From assembly GCA_963824475.1 (NCBI GenBank), contig CAWGPR010000002.1, forward strand, positions 62,001 through 126,000: DNA of 64,000 nucleotides, read 5' to 3'. Of the stretch, positions 1 to 8,819 are shown in pieces; position 1 is the first letter of the stretch; the number at the start of each line of letters is the position of its first letter. The notes below the pieces were generated by a model. It saw nothing but the letters and a program-made list of their open reading frames with translations, made no database searches and was not told the origin of the DNA. The position numbers and the translations under genes are program-made. The DNA is from Roseiarcus sp963824475 (GTDB lineage: Bacteria > Pseudomonadota > Alphaproteobacteria > Rhizobiales > Beijerinckiaceae).

Positions 1-1320
1 CTCGCCGCGCTGACGCCTGCGATGTTGCAGCAAAGCGCGAGCGTCGCCCAAGCCGCCGCCGTCAACATGTTCAACGGCCTGACCGAAAACCTCCCGGGCC
101 TGACCGCCAATGCGATGCAAGTAACAGTCGCTGTCACCGTGGGCGCCACTCCGCTCACCCGCAATGTGACAGTCAGCTACTCGACGTCGGTCAACACCAT
201 CTTCGCCCAGGTGCTCCGCGTGAGCGCGTTGCCGGTTTCGGGGCTCTCGGACGCGAGCGCGCAGGCGCCGCCCAATATCGACTTCTACGTCCTGCTCGAC
301 AATTCGCCGTCGATGGCGCTGCCGGCGACGCAGGCGGGCATCACCCAGATGCAGAACCTGACGACGAAGGAGATTACCGGAGGCTGCGCCTTCGCCTGCC
401 ATCAGGCCAGCACCAACGCAAACTCCGATACGGAAGGCAACCCCTGCACCGACGGGACAACTCCTACCTTGAACGCTCCTCCGCCGTCGACGACGGCAGG
501 TGGCAACTATTGTGCAACGAAGCACGGGACGCAGATCGACAACTACCAGCTCGCGCGCAACAACAGCATCACCCTTCGTCTGGACGAGCTGAACAGCGGC
601 ATTTCGACCCTGCTCCAGACCGCGTCGGCGACCGCGCAGTCGACGGTGTTCGCAACCCCCCCAAAGTACCGGTTCTCGATCTATTCGATGGATTCCTTGT
701 GGTCGATCGGGCTCACGCGAGTGATGGCTTTGACATCGAACTATACATCGGGCTGGACGACCGACTCGGCGAATTTCGGCGTGATGGAGATGTATTCGAA
801 CAACAACGATTGCGCCAACTCGGCATGCTCTTCGAGCACGACTTCGCCGGGCGGCGACGTTGCGACGAATTTCGACAATTCGCTCGGCGATCTCAGCAAG
901 ACGAGCTACATCCCCAACCCCGGCAACGGCACCAACCAGGCCGGTGACACGCCGCAGGAGGTGCTGTTCATCGTCACCGACGGGGTCGAAGACGAAGAGA
1001 GCGGCGGCAGCCGCCTGCAGCAGGCGGTCAACGATCTTGGCAGTGCGCCCGGCGGCAATTCCGCAAGCACGAACTGGTGCACGACGATCAAGAATCGCGG
1101 CATCAAGATCGCGATCCTTTATACCGACTATCTCGCGGTGCCGGCTAACAGCTGGTACGAGAGCTGGATCGCGCCGATCCAGTCGGACATCGGCCCGGCC
1201 CTCCAAGCGTGCGCGTCGCCCGGGCTGTTCTATGACGCAGGACTGGACTCGTCGAATCTCGGCCAGGATCTGGCCGCGCTGTTCGCCGCGGTGACGCAAT
1301 CGGGCCACCTGACCCAATAG
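1..1320 (+). CDS. TadG-like pilus assembly protein with VWA domain (5' partial)
   Basis: The reading frame is open to the left edge, so the N-terminus lies outside the window; the first ATG inside is at 22. The visible part has a TadE/TadG-like segment rich in Ala and Val, then a von Willebrand A domain. The first metal-site motif DNSPS lies about residue 93 after that ATG, and the second metal-site Asp is in FIVTDG about residue 319. Several Cys residues occur in the insert between them. TadG proteins are membrane-anchored, face the periplasm and take part in Flp/Tad pilus assembly; substrate binding by the VWA domain is inferred. No other tad gene lies downstream, so any operon would be to the left. 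Confidence in the VWA fold is high and in the Tad assignment moderate. Confidence 0.75.
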   Translation, partial: LAALTPAMLQQSASVAQAAAVNMFNGLTENLPGLTANAMQVTVAVTVGATPLTRNVTVSYSTSVNTIFAQVLRVSALPVSGLSDASAQAPPNIDFYVLLDNSPSMALPATQAGITQMQNLTTKEITGGCAFACHQASTNANSDTEGNPCTDGTTPTLNAPPPSTTAGGNYCATKHGTQIDNYQLARNNSITLRLDELNSGISTLLQTASATAQSTVFATPPKYRFSIYSMDSLWSIGLTRVMALTSNYTSGWTTDSANFGVMEMYSNNNDCANSACSSSTTSPGGDVATNFDNSLGDLSKTSYIPNPGNGTNQAGDTPQEVLFIVTDGVEDEESGGSRLQQAVNDLGSAPGGNSASTNWCTTIKNRGIKIAILYTDYLAVPANSWYESWIAPIQSDIGPALQACASPGLFYDAGLDSSNLGQDLAALFAAVTQSGHLTQ

Positions 1321-1766
1321 AGTCCAGGACCGAATCCCCCACAACGAATCCAAGCAAAAAGCTCGGACTTCCTTGGGCTATTCCCCGAATCGGCCCTTTT
1401 CAAAGCGCGTGGTCAATCGAAAATAACTTGGCCCATTTGCATCGAAAACAAAGGCTGTGAGCTTTTGATCGCAGCGAATTCAGAGATGGGGAGAGGATCG
1501 TGCGGCTCTGAGGACCCGATCCACACGGGCGTGTCAGCGCGCATCGTGGACAGGTCGGTCATGACCGCCCTCAGGGCGGCCGCAGTTTCCCCGAATGTTC
1601 CGAACTCGCCGCGACCAACAGCATCGCAGCTGCGAACTGGTCGCGCATGCCCTTAGGCCCGCCGGAGCCGGCCGGATTTGGCTTCGTCCGTATCCGAAGC
1701 TGCAATTCGAAACTGGTCTTGGGCGTCTGAGCGAATTCGAGCGCGATTCCTCCGGCTGGGAGGGTC

Positions 1767-1896
1767 CCCTCCCTCGGCCTGAGAAGCGGAGCCGTAGGCG
1801 ACGGGTCTCGAAGGATGCTCCAAAAGAGCGCGAACGGCGCCGCAACGTAAACCGTCCTTCGAGACGCCGCTCTTTCGCGCGGCCGCTCGGGATGAG
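1767..1896. repeat. REP-like inverted repeat in an 850-bp intergenic stretch
   Basis: Two related arms face each other: one ends GGTCTCGAAGGATG, the other starts CGTCCTTCGAGACGCC, with CCTCGGCCTGAG and CTCGGGATGAGG at the outer edges. It resembles the imperfect palindromes often found between alphaproteobacterial genes. Apart from this and the dispersed repeat further right, the stretch between the pilus gene and the lyase shows no convincing gene; reading frames here have Arg/Ser-rich, non-protein-like composition. Confidence 0.55.
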
Positions 1897-2087
1897 GTCT
1901 TGGGGGATGCGAGCAGAGCTACATATCTTATAAGTTGTTCTGAAGTTGCTCGGCGGGAAGAACGGGCGGCGTCGGAATCGAGCGCCCCAATTTTTCAATT
2001 CAAATCCTTGCGTAAATCTGAAAGACGCGCTATCATGGTCTGGATGTCAGAAAGAAAGGCGCCCCGTGGCGGACAGCAGGGCAAACC

Positions 2088-2245
2088 GATTGAGACGTTT
2101 TGCACACAACTTGAGACGGGATTCGAGTTCGGTTTATTTTTTTCGTGCGTAACCCATTGAAAAGTCTCGATTCGGAAAAATGAACGCTAGTAAATCCAAG
2201 CCTTTTTGCTTGGTTTTATTTGGCTTTATTTCGATTTATTTGGAA
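2088..2245 (+). repeat. Dispersed repeat, copy A
   Basis: One of three related copies in the window. It has a left block (TGAGACGTTTTGCACACAAC), an AT-rich spacer, the core CGTAACCCATTGAAAAGTC, then GATTC, a run of A, an ACGCTAGTAAA box and a TTTATTTG-rich tail with a short hairpin (CCAAGC/GCTTGG). It ends about 170 bp before the lyase start used here, and may carry that gene's promoter. Confidence 0.6.
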
Positions 2246-2416
2246 GGAATGCACGCTCCGGTTGAATCTCCGCCCTCATCGCCTCCCGTTTCGGCGCGCT
2301 CCGGCTTTCGGGAGAGCGCGGCCCGGGCCGAGGCTTGGCTGGACAGCCGAATTGCAGCAGAAGAGGAATCCCCCTATGCCAAGCCAGAGACCTCCCTCAG
2401 GACTGAGCCCGCGCTC

Positions 2417-3460
2417 ATGAAAGCCCCGCGTCGGTATTTCGATCCGCTGGCGCTCGGCGCCCCGCGCCCGCTGCTTGAGCTTCCCTCCCGCCTTGAGCGC
2501 ATGATTCATTTCGTGCCGCCGCACAACGAAAAGGTGCGCGCGAAGACGGCTGAGCTTGTCGGCCAGGTCGACGTTATCCTCGGCAACCTCGAGGATGCGA
2601 TTCCGATCGACGCGAAAGAAGCGGCCCGAGACGGCTTGATCGCCATGGCGAAGGCCAACGACTTCGGCTCGACCGGACTTTGGGCCCGCGTCAACGCGCT
2701 CAATTCGCCCTGGTTCATCGACGATATGACCCAGCTCATGGGCGAGATTGGTGACAAACTCGACGTGGTGATGGTCCCCAAGATCGAAGGCGACTGGGAC
2801 ATTCATTTCCTTGACCAGTATCTGGCGCTGCTCGAGGCGCGCTACGGTCTCAAGCGCCCCATTCTCGCGCATGCGATTTTGGAGACCGCCCAGGGCGTCA
2901 ACAATGTCGAGGCGATTGCCGCCGCCTCGCCGCGCATGCAGGGCATGAGCCTCGGTCCGGCCGATCTCGCCGCCTCGCGCGCGATGAAGACGACGCGCGT
3001 CGGCGGCGGCCATCCCGACTATCGGGTGCTCGCCGACGCCGCCGACGCCAATGCCCAGCGGGCTGGTTTTCAGCAGGATCCCTGGCATTACACCATCGCC
3101 CGTATGGTCGACGCCTGCGCGGCGAACGGAATCAAGCCGTTCTACGGGCCATTCGGAGACTTTTCCGATCCCGTCGCCTGTGAAGCGCAATTTCGCAACG
3201 CCTTCCTGCTCGGTTGCGCGGGCGCGTGGACTTTGCATCCGAGCCAGATCGGGATCGCCAAAAAGGTGTTCTCGCCGGATGCGGCGGAAGTCGCTTTCGC
3301 GCGCAAGATTTTGGCGGCCATGCCGGACGGATCGGGCGCGGTTATGATCGACGGCAAGATGCAGGACGATGCGACCTGGAAGCAGGCGCGCGTCATCGTC
3401 GATCTCGCCCGGCAAGTGGCGGCGAAGGACGCCGACTATGCCGCTCTCTACCGGTTTTGA
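2417..3460 (+). CDS. mcl: L-malyl-CoA/beta-methylmalyl-CoA lyase family protein (HpcH/HpaI-CitE)
   Basis: A 347-residue CitE-type TIM-barrel lyase. Members reversibly cleave malyl-CoA to glyoxylate plus acetyl-CoA, or methylmalyl-CoA to glyoxylate plus propionyl-CoA, as used in the serine, ethylmalonyl-CoA and 3-hydroxypropionate routes. Motifs visible in order are NLEDAIP (acidic Mg site), RVNALNSPW, MVPKIEG, the metal-binding Glu in ETAQGVNNVE, GPADLAASR, GPFGDFSDP and LHPSQI. Length and N-terminus (LERMIHFVPPHNEK) fit the longer Chloroflexus-like subgroup better than the ~320-residue methylotroph MclA. The frame is open up to an ATG at 2180, but that extension has no family similarity, so the ATG at MKAPRRYFDP is preferred. 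It stands alone; the exact substrate is not settled by sequence. Confidence 0.8.
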   Translation: MKAPRRYFDPLALGAPRPLLELPSRLERMIHFVPPHNEKVRAKTAELVGQVDVILGNLEDAIPIDAKEAARDGLIAMAKANDFGSTGLWARVNALNSPWFIDDMTQLMGEIGDKLDVVMVPKIEGDWDIHFLDQYLALLEARYGLKRPILAHAILETAQGVNNVEAIAAASPRMQGMSLGPADLAASRAMKTTRVGGGHPDYRVLADAADANAQRAGFQQDPWHYTIARMVDACAANGIKPFYGPFGDFSDPVACEAQFRNAFLLGCAGAWTLHPSQIGIAKKVFSPDAAEVAFARKILAAMPDGSGAVMIDGKMQDDATWKQARVIVDLARQVAAKDADYAALYRF

Positions 3461-3614
3461 CCGCCTTCGGCCGCCCGCGGCCCAATTCTTGCTCAGCACG
3501 CTGCTGCTGCAGACCGCCAGTGGGCAAAGCCCGCTTGTGGGTCGAGAAGCAGTTCCTGTTCCGGCGCAACTTGCGCTATAACGATCGGGTGATGGGCAAA
3601 GGAGCTTGGAGGCT

Positions 3615-3947
3615 ATGCGGACTCGCGACGCGAAATTCGGGATTGGACAGATCGTCAAACACCGGTTCTACCCCTTCCGCGGCGTGATCTTCGACGTCGA
3701 CCCGGTCTTCGCCAATACCGAGGAATGGTGGCGTTCGATCCCCGCCGAGGTGCGTCCCGCTAAGGAACAGCCGTTCTATCACCTCTATGCCGAGAACGAG
3801 GATAGCCAGTATGTCGCCTATGTCTCCGAGCAGAATCTGATGTCGGACGAATCGGGCGAGCCGGTTCGGCACCCGCAGGTGACCGAAGTCTTCGAACGGA
3901 CGGAGGACGGCAAATATTGCGCCCGCGCCCGCTCGCGCCTGAGCTGA
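3615..3947 (+). CDS. hspQ: Heat shock protein HspQ
   Basis: A 110-residue protein matching HspQ (YccV family) along its whole length: AKFGIGQIVKHRFYPFRGVI at the start, the conserved DVDPVF and EEWW segments, then PFYHLYAEN and YVAYVSEQNL. HspQ is a small hemimethylated-DNA-binding-fold protein that in enterobacteria acts as a specificity factor for the Lon protease. The ATG is preferred over an upstream TTG because AAGGAG lies ten bases before it. It ends tail-to-tail with the ialB-like gene, with a hairpin between them. Confidence 0.88.
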   Translation: MRTRDAKFGIGQIVKHRFYPFRGVIFDVDPVFANTEEWWRSIPAEVRPAKEQPFYHLYAENEDSQYVAYVSEQNLMSDESGEPVRHPQVTEVFERTEDGKYCARARSRLS

Positions 3948-3974
3948 AGACCCTCAGGGCAGAGCCAGCCCTAA

Positions 3975-3996
3975 GCCTCCCGTCGGCGCGGGAGGC
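3975..3996. terminator. Hairpin between convergent genes
   Basis: A perfect 8-bp stem GCCTCCCG/CGGGAGGC with a six-base loop sits between the ends of hspQ and the ialB-like gene. It lacks a clear T run on either side, so it may be a weak bidirectional terminator or an mRNA-stabilising hairpin. Confidence 0.5.
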
Positions 3997-4007
3997 GTGG
4001 CGGCAGT

Positions 4008-4796
4008 CTACTTCGCCGGGGCTGCGGGCGCGGCGGGAGCTGGAGCTGGCGCGGCAGGGGCGGCCCCGCTGCTCTGCTGCTGCTCAAGCATCTTGCGCTG
4101 TTCTTCCGCCTTCTTCTGCAGTTGCTGTTGCAACGCTTGGCGCTGCTGTTCCAGAACCTTTGGGTCAGTCGGCTTGCCGTCGAACGCCGGACCAAAATCC
4201 TTCAGCGGAAGGTTGAACGTAAGCTCGCGTCCGGAAACGTCGCCGCCGGGCACCCGCATGACGACGCTCATGTTCTGCCCCTTTTTCAGCTCCGCCAGCG
4301 TCTTCGGGCCGATTTCAATCTCCGCCGAGCAGGCGTTCTGGAAGCACATGTCGTACTTGCCTTCGAGCGGCTCGCCCTTGTCGATGATGACGCGGAAGCC
4401 AGGCCTCAACATCATCCCGATCGGCAGCATCAGAAACCGCAACTTGCGTTTCTCCTCGCCTGACACCTCAAAGACATTGATGCTGATCATCGGCGGCTGA
4501 TCGGCCGAGGTCGAGAAGTCGCGCATCGTGGCGCAGGCGTCACGGCCGTTGGCGGGCTCTTTGACGCAGAATTTGGCCCATTGCGGCTCCGGCGATACGA
4601 GATCGACCTTTGATGGCGGAGGTGGAGCCTGCTGAGCGGGGGCTCCGGGCGCCGCCTGGCCAGGCGCTCCTGGCGCAGCTGGGGTTGCTGGTGCGGTAGG
4701 CTTCGCCGGCTGCGTTTGCGCAAACGCTGCGCCGGCAAGAGCGACGCTCATTGCGAGCGCCGCAGCGCCAGAGCGCCTAACTTCAAATCTCATCAA
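4008..4796 (-). CDS. Invasion-associated locus B (IalB) family protein
   Basis: A 262-residue exported protein. Residues 1-26 form a signal peptide ending AGAAFA. A Pro/Ala/Gln-rich linker follows (to about 60), then the IalB domain with its Cys pairs (FCVKEPANGRDAC, YDMCFQNAC) and ISINVFEVSGEEKRKLRF. The C-terminus is a Gln/Lys coiled-coil-like stretch (EQQRQALQQQLQKKAEEQRK) and another Ala/Pro tail. IalB-domain proteins are periplasmic, common in Hyphomicrobiales, and in Bartonella linked to erythrocyte invasion; in environmental species the role is unknown and invasion should not be inferred. A second ATG one codon in is an equally good start. Confidence 0.85.
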   Translation of the reverse strand: MMRFEVRRSGAAALAMSVALAGAAFAQTQPAKPTAPATPAAPGAPGQAAPGAPAQQAPPPPSKVDLVSPEPQWAKFCVKEPANGRDACATMRDFSTSADQPPMISINVFEVSGEEKRKLRFLMLPIGMMLRPGFRVIIDKGEPLEGKYDMCFQNACSAEIEIGPKTLAELKKGQNMSVVMRVPGGDVSGRELTFNLPLKDFGPAFDGKPTDPKVLEQQRQALQQQLQKKAEEQRKMLEQQQSSGAAPAAPAPAPAAPAAPAK

Positions 4797-5096
4797 TCGT
4801 CCTTTCGAACTGTTAAGCGGAATCGAGGTTGCGCTTCGCCCTGCGCCCGCACCACGTCAATCGGCGCCCGGGATCGGCGTCGGCAAACCCTCGGGGCGGC
4901 TCGTGACGCGGGCGTGGTGGACGCGCTGCGGTGGTCGGCGCGCCCTCTTTCCATATTCGACGCGACATTCCAATAACAATTTCGCCCCTTCAACCGTCCA
5001 TAAGCAAACCAGCCGCCGGATCATGGGATCCAGCCAAGACCAAAAGGTGCGCCTTCCGTTGGGAATCGCTTCGCCGCCGATGATAGAAGGGCAGCA

Positions 5097-6908
5097 ATGA
5101 TCGGCTCGACGATTCGCTCCTTCCTCGGCGCCGCGCTCGCGATCGCGCTGGCGGGCGCGCCGGCGATAGCCGGCGGCGTCGGTCTGCCCGCCGTGGCGAT
5201 TGCGATGCACGGCGAGCCGGCCCTTCCGCCCGACTTCGACCATCTGCCCTACGTAAATCCGCAGGCGCCCAAGGGAGGAAGGCTCAATCTCGCCTATCTC
5301 GGCGCTTTCGACAGCCTCAACCCTTACAACGTCAAGGCCTTGTCGACCGCGCAGGGCCTCATCGGCAATGTCTATCAATCGTTGATGGCCCGCTCCGCCG
5401 ACGAGCCGTTCACGCTTTACGGTCTTATCGCCAAAAGCATCGAAACCAATGCCGCGCGCGACCACGTCGTCTTCCATCTCGATCCTGCCGCTCGGTTCTC
5501 GGACGGAACGCCGATCACCTCGGCCGACGTCGTCTTCACCTTCAACCTGCTCAAGGCCAAGGGCCGCCCGCAGCAGCGCGCCGCTTTTTCTCTGGTCAAA
5601 AGCATCGACGCCCCCGACGACTGGACCGTGGCTTATGACCTTTCCGGCGCCAATGACCGCGAGCTGCCGCTGACGCTGGCGATCATGCCGGTGCTGTCGC
5701 GCGCTCACACCGACGCCGAGCATTTCGAGGACCAGACGCTGCAGATTCCGATCGGCTCGGGTCCCTACCGGGTGACCGAAGTCAAACCTGGCGAGCGACT
5801 GGCGCTCGAGCGCAACCCCGACTATTGGGCGAAAGACCTGCCGATCTCGCGTGGCCTCTACAATTTCGATGAAATCCGCATCGACTATTACCGCGACGCG
5901 ACGGCGATGTTCGAAGCCTTCAAAGCCGGGCTGATCGACTACCGGGTCGAAGACGATACGACCCGCTGGCGCAATGAGTACGATTTTCCCGCCGCCAAGG
6001 ACGGGCGCATCGTCAAAGCCGCGATCGAGAGCCGGCTGCCGAAGGGGGTTTCGGGCTTCGCCTTCAACACCCGCCGGCTCATGTTCGCCGACCCGCGCGT
6101 ACGCGAGGCGCTGGCGTCGATGTTCGACTTCGAGTGGATCAACGCCAATCTGTTCGACGGCGCGTACAAGCGATCCGAGGGCTTCTTCGACGACAGCGAG
6201 CTCTCGTCGATCGGCAGGTCCGCGTCGGAGCGCGAGCGGGCGCTGCTCGCGCCTTATCCGGGCGCGGTGCGCGACGACGTGATGGAGGGCAAATGGCGCG
6301 CGCCGGTCTCTGACGGCACGGGCCGCGACCGCGAAATCGCCAAAAGCGCGCTCGATCGGCTCATCGCTGCAGGCTATTCGCTGCGCGACGGCAGGCTGGT
6401 CGACCCCAAGGGCAAGCCGCTCGCCTTCGAGATCCTGGTCAGGAACCGCGACGAGGAGCGGCTCGCGCTCGCCTACGCGCGCAACCTCGCCCGCATAGGC
6501 GTCGTCGCCAATGTTCGGCTGGTCGACGAGGTGCAGTTCCAGCGCCGGCGCACGAGTTTCGACTTCGACATGATGATTGGCTCGTGGGTCGCCTCGCCCT
6601 CGCCGGGCAACGAGCAGCGCGGCCGCTGGAGCTCCGCGGCCGCCGACGCCCAGGGCGCCTACAACATCGCCGGCGTCCGCTCGCCCGCGGTCGACGCGAT
6701 GATCGCGGCGATCCTTAAGGCCAAGAGCAACGAGGACTTCGTCGCCGCGGTCAGGGCGCTCGATCGGCTGCTCATCTCCGGCTTCTACATCGTGCCTTTG
6801 AATTACTCTCCGGAGCAGTGGATCGCCTATTCGTCCAAGCTCGGCCGGCCAGACAAGACGCCGCTGTTCGGCGTCGAGCTTTCCGCGTGGTGGCGCCGCG
6901 AGAAGTGA
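5097..6908 (+). CDS. ABC transporter substrate-binding protein, family 5 (YejA-like)
   Basis: A 603-residue solute-binding protein of the SBP_bac_5 group (oligopeptide, dipeptide, nickel, microcin C). A signal peptide covers about residues 1-26. GGRLNLAYLGAFDSLNPYN, HLDPAARFSDGTPITSADVVFTFN and IGSGPYRVTEVKPGERLALERNPDYW are hallmark segments. HLPYVNPQAPKGG near the mature N-terminus fits the YejA-type branch that binds peptides or microcin-like compounds. No permease or ATPase gene flanks it, so the partner subunits are elsewhere. The start is the first ATG that gives a complete signal peptide. Ligand is inferred only at class level. Confidence 0.88.
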   Translation: MIGSTIRSFLGAALAIALAGAPAIAGGVGLPAVAIAMHGEPALPPDFDHLPYVNPQAPKGGRLNLAYLGAFDSLNPYNVKALSTAQGLIGNVYQSLMARSADEPFTLYGLIAKSIETNAARDHVVFHLDPAARFSDGTPITSADVVFTFNLLKAKGRPQQRAAFSLVKSIDAPDDWTVAYDLSGANDRELPLTLAIMPVLSRAHTDAEHFEDQTLQIPIGSGPYRVTEVKPGERLALERNPDYWAKDLPISRGLYNFDEIRIDYYRDATAMFEAFKAGLIDYRVEDDTTRWRNEYDFPAAKDGRIVKAAIESRLPKGVSGFAFNTRRLMFADPRVREALASMFDFEWINANLFDGAYKRSEGFFDDSELSSIGRSASERERALLAPYPGAVRDDVMEGKWRAPVSDGTGRDREIAKSALDRLIAAGYSLRDGRLVDPKGKPLAFEILVRNRDEERLALAYARNLARIGVVANVRLVDEVQFQRRRTSFDFDMMIGSWVASPSPGNEQRGRWSSAAADAQGAYNIAGVRSPAVDAMIAAILKAKSNEDFVAAVRALDRLLISGFYIVPLNYSPEQWIAYSSKLGRPDKTPLFGVELSAWWRREK

Positions 6909-7015
6909 GCGCCGAGCCCGGCGATCCGCCGCCGACGCCCCAGGAAGCCGAAACGGTCGGCGCGACGCTACGGCTACAACCAGCGGGCGAGTGCGTGCAG
7001 CCAAAACACAGATAA

Positions 7016-7172
7016 ACGCCAGCAAATGAGGATAAACGCTAGTTAATTTGCTTGCATTTGCTAGCGTTTATTTTTCTGAATCGGGACTTTTCAATGGGTT
7101 ACGGCCAATTCAAATAAAGCTCCCACACTCGCGTCTCAAGTTGAGTGCGAAACGTCTCAACCAGTTTTCCCT
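7016..7172 (-). repeat. Dispersed repeat, copy B
   Basis: Read on the minus strand this repeats copy A: left block GAGACGTTTCGCACTCAAC, TTGAGACG, the exact core CGTAACCCATTGAAAAGTC, GATTC, an A run and ATAAACGCTAG. Here the tail forms a clear inverted repeat, TAAACGCTAG facing CTAGCGTTTA around an 18-base spacer. It fills most of the gap after the peptide-binding protein gene. Confidence 0.65.
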
Positions 7173-7197
7173 CGTCGTCCCTCACTGGGCGAGCCTC

Positions 7198-7476
7198 TCA
7201 AGACCCCGACGGATCAGTGACGTCGGACGAACTGCCTGGCGAGGCTCGACCGCAAAACCAGGTCCGCCGTGCCGCCGCTCCTGACGGCGTCGGTCCGGCC
7301 TGTTCGGCCAGTTTTTGCCAATGATCGCGATCACGGCGCAAATCGTCCATTTTCTGCCGAAGGTCGTCTCGATTCGCCTTCACCTCAGCAAGGAGTTGGC
7401 GCAGTCCCAGCACCTCAGCCTCCAGTATCGGAAGCTTGAGGGCCAATTCGTCTGTCACATCTCTCGTCGATTTCAT
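7198..7476 (-). CDS. Small coiled-coil protein of unknown function (possibly a remnant)
   Basis: About 92 residues from the internal ATG. The first 55 form a strong coiled coil: ELALKLPILEAEVLGLRQLL followed by AEVKANRDDLRQKMDDLRRD and DRDHWQKLAEQ. This pattern recalls the C-terminal coiled coil of replication or DNA-binding proteins on alphaproteobacterial mobile elements, but the DNA-binding part is absent, so it may be a fragment. The C-terminal 35 residues are low-complexity. The frame also opens further upstream at 7578, overlapping the stop of the PEP-CTERM frame. It ends just beyond repeat copy B. Function unknown. Confidence 0.4.
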   Translation of the reverse strand: MKSTRDVTDELALKLPILEAEVLGLRQLLAEVKANRDDLRQKMDDLRRDRDHWQKLAEQAGPTPSGAAARRTWFCGRASPGSSSDVTDPSGS

Positions 7477-7574
7477 TGCGCCATCCAGATTTTCCGGGAC
7501 GCGGCTTGGGCGGCTTCGGATAGGCGCCTGCGTCGGTGCGGACCGTGCTGATTTTCGCTGTCGTAGACTGTACA

Positions 7575-8310
7575 TCATCGCGGATATGTTCCCTCGGGAA
7601 AGTGGGTCAACCGCCGATAGTTGCTGGAGCTCCGATATCCAGCCCAGCCCAGCCCGGCGAAGCCGATTAGCATCATCGCCCAGGTCGACGACTCGGGAGT
7701 GGCGCTAGCGCCAGCGGGCGTCCTCGCTGCAAAGTCCATCGAAAATGAAGAAGTCCTCGAACCGGTAGAGTTCGATCGGGAGCCAATGTGCGTCGAGCGA
7801 AATGTCTGGCGACAACAGCGCCCACGAATGGGTTCCGTTGCTGTCCAGCACGCGTTCGGCCACGACCCCCCAATCCGTCCATGAGCTTGGATCCGTTCCG
7901 AAGCTAAAGGGCTCCAAGCGCTCGGTGATGATCATGCCGCTCACGCCCACCGCACGCCCGGTCGGGTCGGCAGCCTTGTTCACGGAGACGTCCGCCGTGT
8001 TCGAGCTCATCAATTCGATCCGCCGAACGACGTACGTCCCAAACAAGGGGCCACAGTTGACGAAGCATTGCGGCGCCCAACCAACAAGGGGCGACAACGT
8101 CCTCGGGCGCTCCAAGCCATCGTTGGTCCATAGCGAATCGTTAAAACCGTAGGACCACGTGCTCTTGGCCCCCGGCGTGTCGGCGCCCGCGTTAGCGCCT
8201 GTCGCCGATGCGACGAGCGCTGCTGCGGCCGCAAAGGCGAGCGCCATCGTCGGTCGGAGCCGGGCGCCGCCGCCGTCGATGCGGCCGAGATCATCGATCT
8301 GGATGGTCAT
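7575..8310 (-). pseudogene. Secreted PEPxxWA-CTERM protein, frameshifted before its sorting tail
   Basis: The N-terminal frame encodes a 201-residue exported protein with a signal-like segment (MALAFAAAAALVASATGANA) and no recognised enzyme motif. It stops at 7705. In another frame immediately downstream is a textbook PEP-CTERM tail: PESSTWAMMLIGFAGLGWAGYR, written as PESSTWAMM then LIGFAGLGWAGYR, about 7630-7697, with hydrophobic helix and basic end. One base gained or lost about 7710-7760 would join them. PEP-CTERM tails direct export and processing by an exosortase, usually for surface or biofilm proteins. Either the gene is inactivated for sorting or the frameshift is a sequence error. 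Confidence 0.65.
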
Positions 8311-8628
8311 TTTGATTAAAGGTTAACACGAATCATGTGGATGTTCAACCTAAAGTTGCCATTCGTCAATAGATCGCTATAAAGTTGCGCCAGGAACTGG
8401 CGCGCTCATGCCTCAATCGCATTCCCTCGCATTCTCCGGCGATTGCGTCTGCCAAACGCAGGGCAGAGGTTCTGCCCACTACAAATTAGTACCACAGATT
8501 TCTGATTTTGTCAACAAATTGCGCAATTTTGCTCCGCGCGGACTTGGGCCTCCCCAACGCGGCGGGGCGTTCAGCACAGCGGGCACTTGATTTTATGTGT
8601 ATTCGTGCGCACTATAGCTTCGACGGTC
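8311..8628. other. Intergenic region upstream of hicAB
   Basis: About 320 bp without a supported gene, AT-richer than its surroundings. It is the likely promoter region both for the minus-strand secreted protein and for hicAB. A TTGATT at 8587 and a TATAGC at 8613 could be promoter boxes for hicA, but the 20-base spacing is longer than ideal, so this is only a suggestion. Confidence 0.35.
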
Positions 8629-8817
8629 ATGCACAGTCGGGACGTTTTTGCGGCTCTGCGGGCCGATGGATGGGAACAGGTCGCCCAGAAGGGAAGCCAC
8701 ATTCACCTCAAGCACCCCGAGAAACCCGGGCGCGTCACCGTTCCCCATCCCCATCGCGACCTGCCGATCGGGACGCCGAAAAGCATTGAGCGGCAGGCCC
8801 AGATCAAGCTGAGATAG
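8629..8817 (+). CDS. hicA: HicA family toxin (mRNA interferase)
   Basis: A 62-residue dsRBD-like protein. Conserved HicA features are SRDVFAALRADGW, the catalytic His segment QKGSHIHLKHP, VTVPHPHRDLPIGTPKSI and the closing ERQAQI. HicA toxins cleave mRNA and are neutralised by HicB. The ATG chosen gives the normal family length; an upstream ATG would add 14 residues without similarity. The stop is two bases before the hicB start, so the pair is translated together. Confidence 0.88.
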   Translation: MHSRDVFAALRADGWEQVAQKGSHIHLKHPEKPGRVTVPHPHRDLPIGTPKSIERQAQIKLR

Positions 8818-8819
8818 CC

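Noticed and set aside
1534..1998. Possible 154-residue minus-strand gene in the first long gap
   Set aside because: Arg/Ser-rich, crosses a palindromic repeat, no ribosome site or domain.
3606..3614. TTG as start of hspQ
   Set aside because: The ATG three codons later has better spacing to AAGGAG and matches the usual N-terminus.
4857..7025. A 722-codon open frame on the minus strand
   Set aside because: It lies opposite the peptide-binding protein gene, has Arg/Asp/Gly-rich text with no domain, and the plus-strand gene has clear family motifs. It is a GC-rich shadow.
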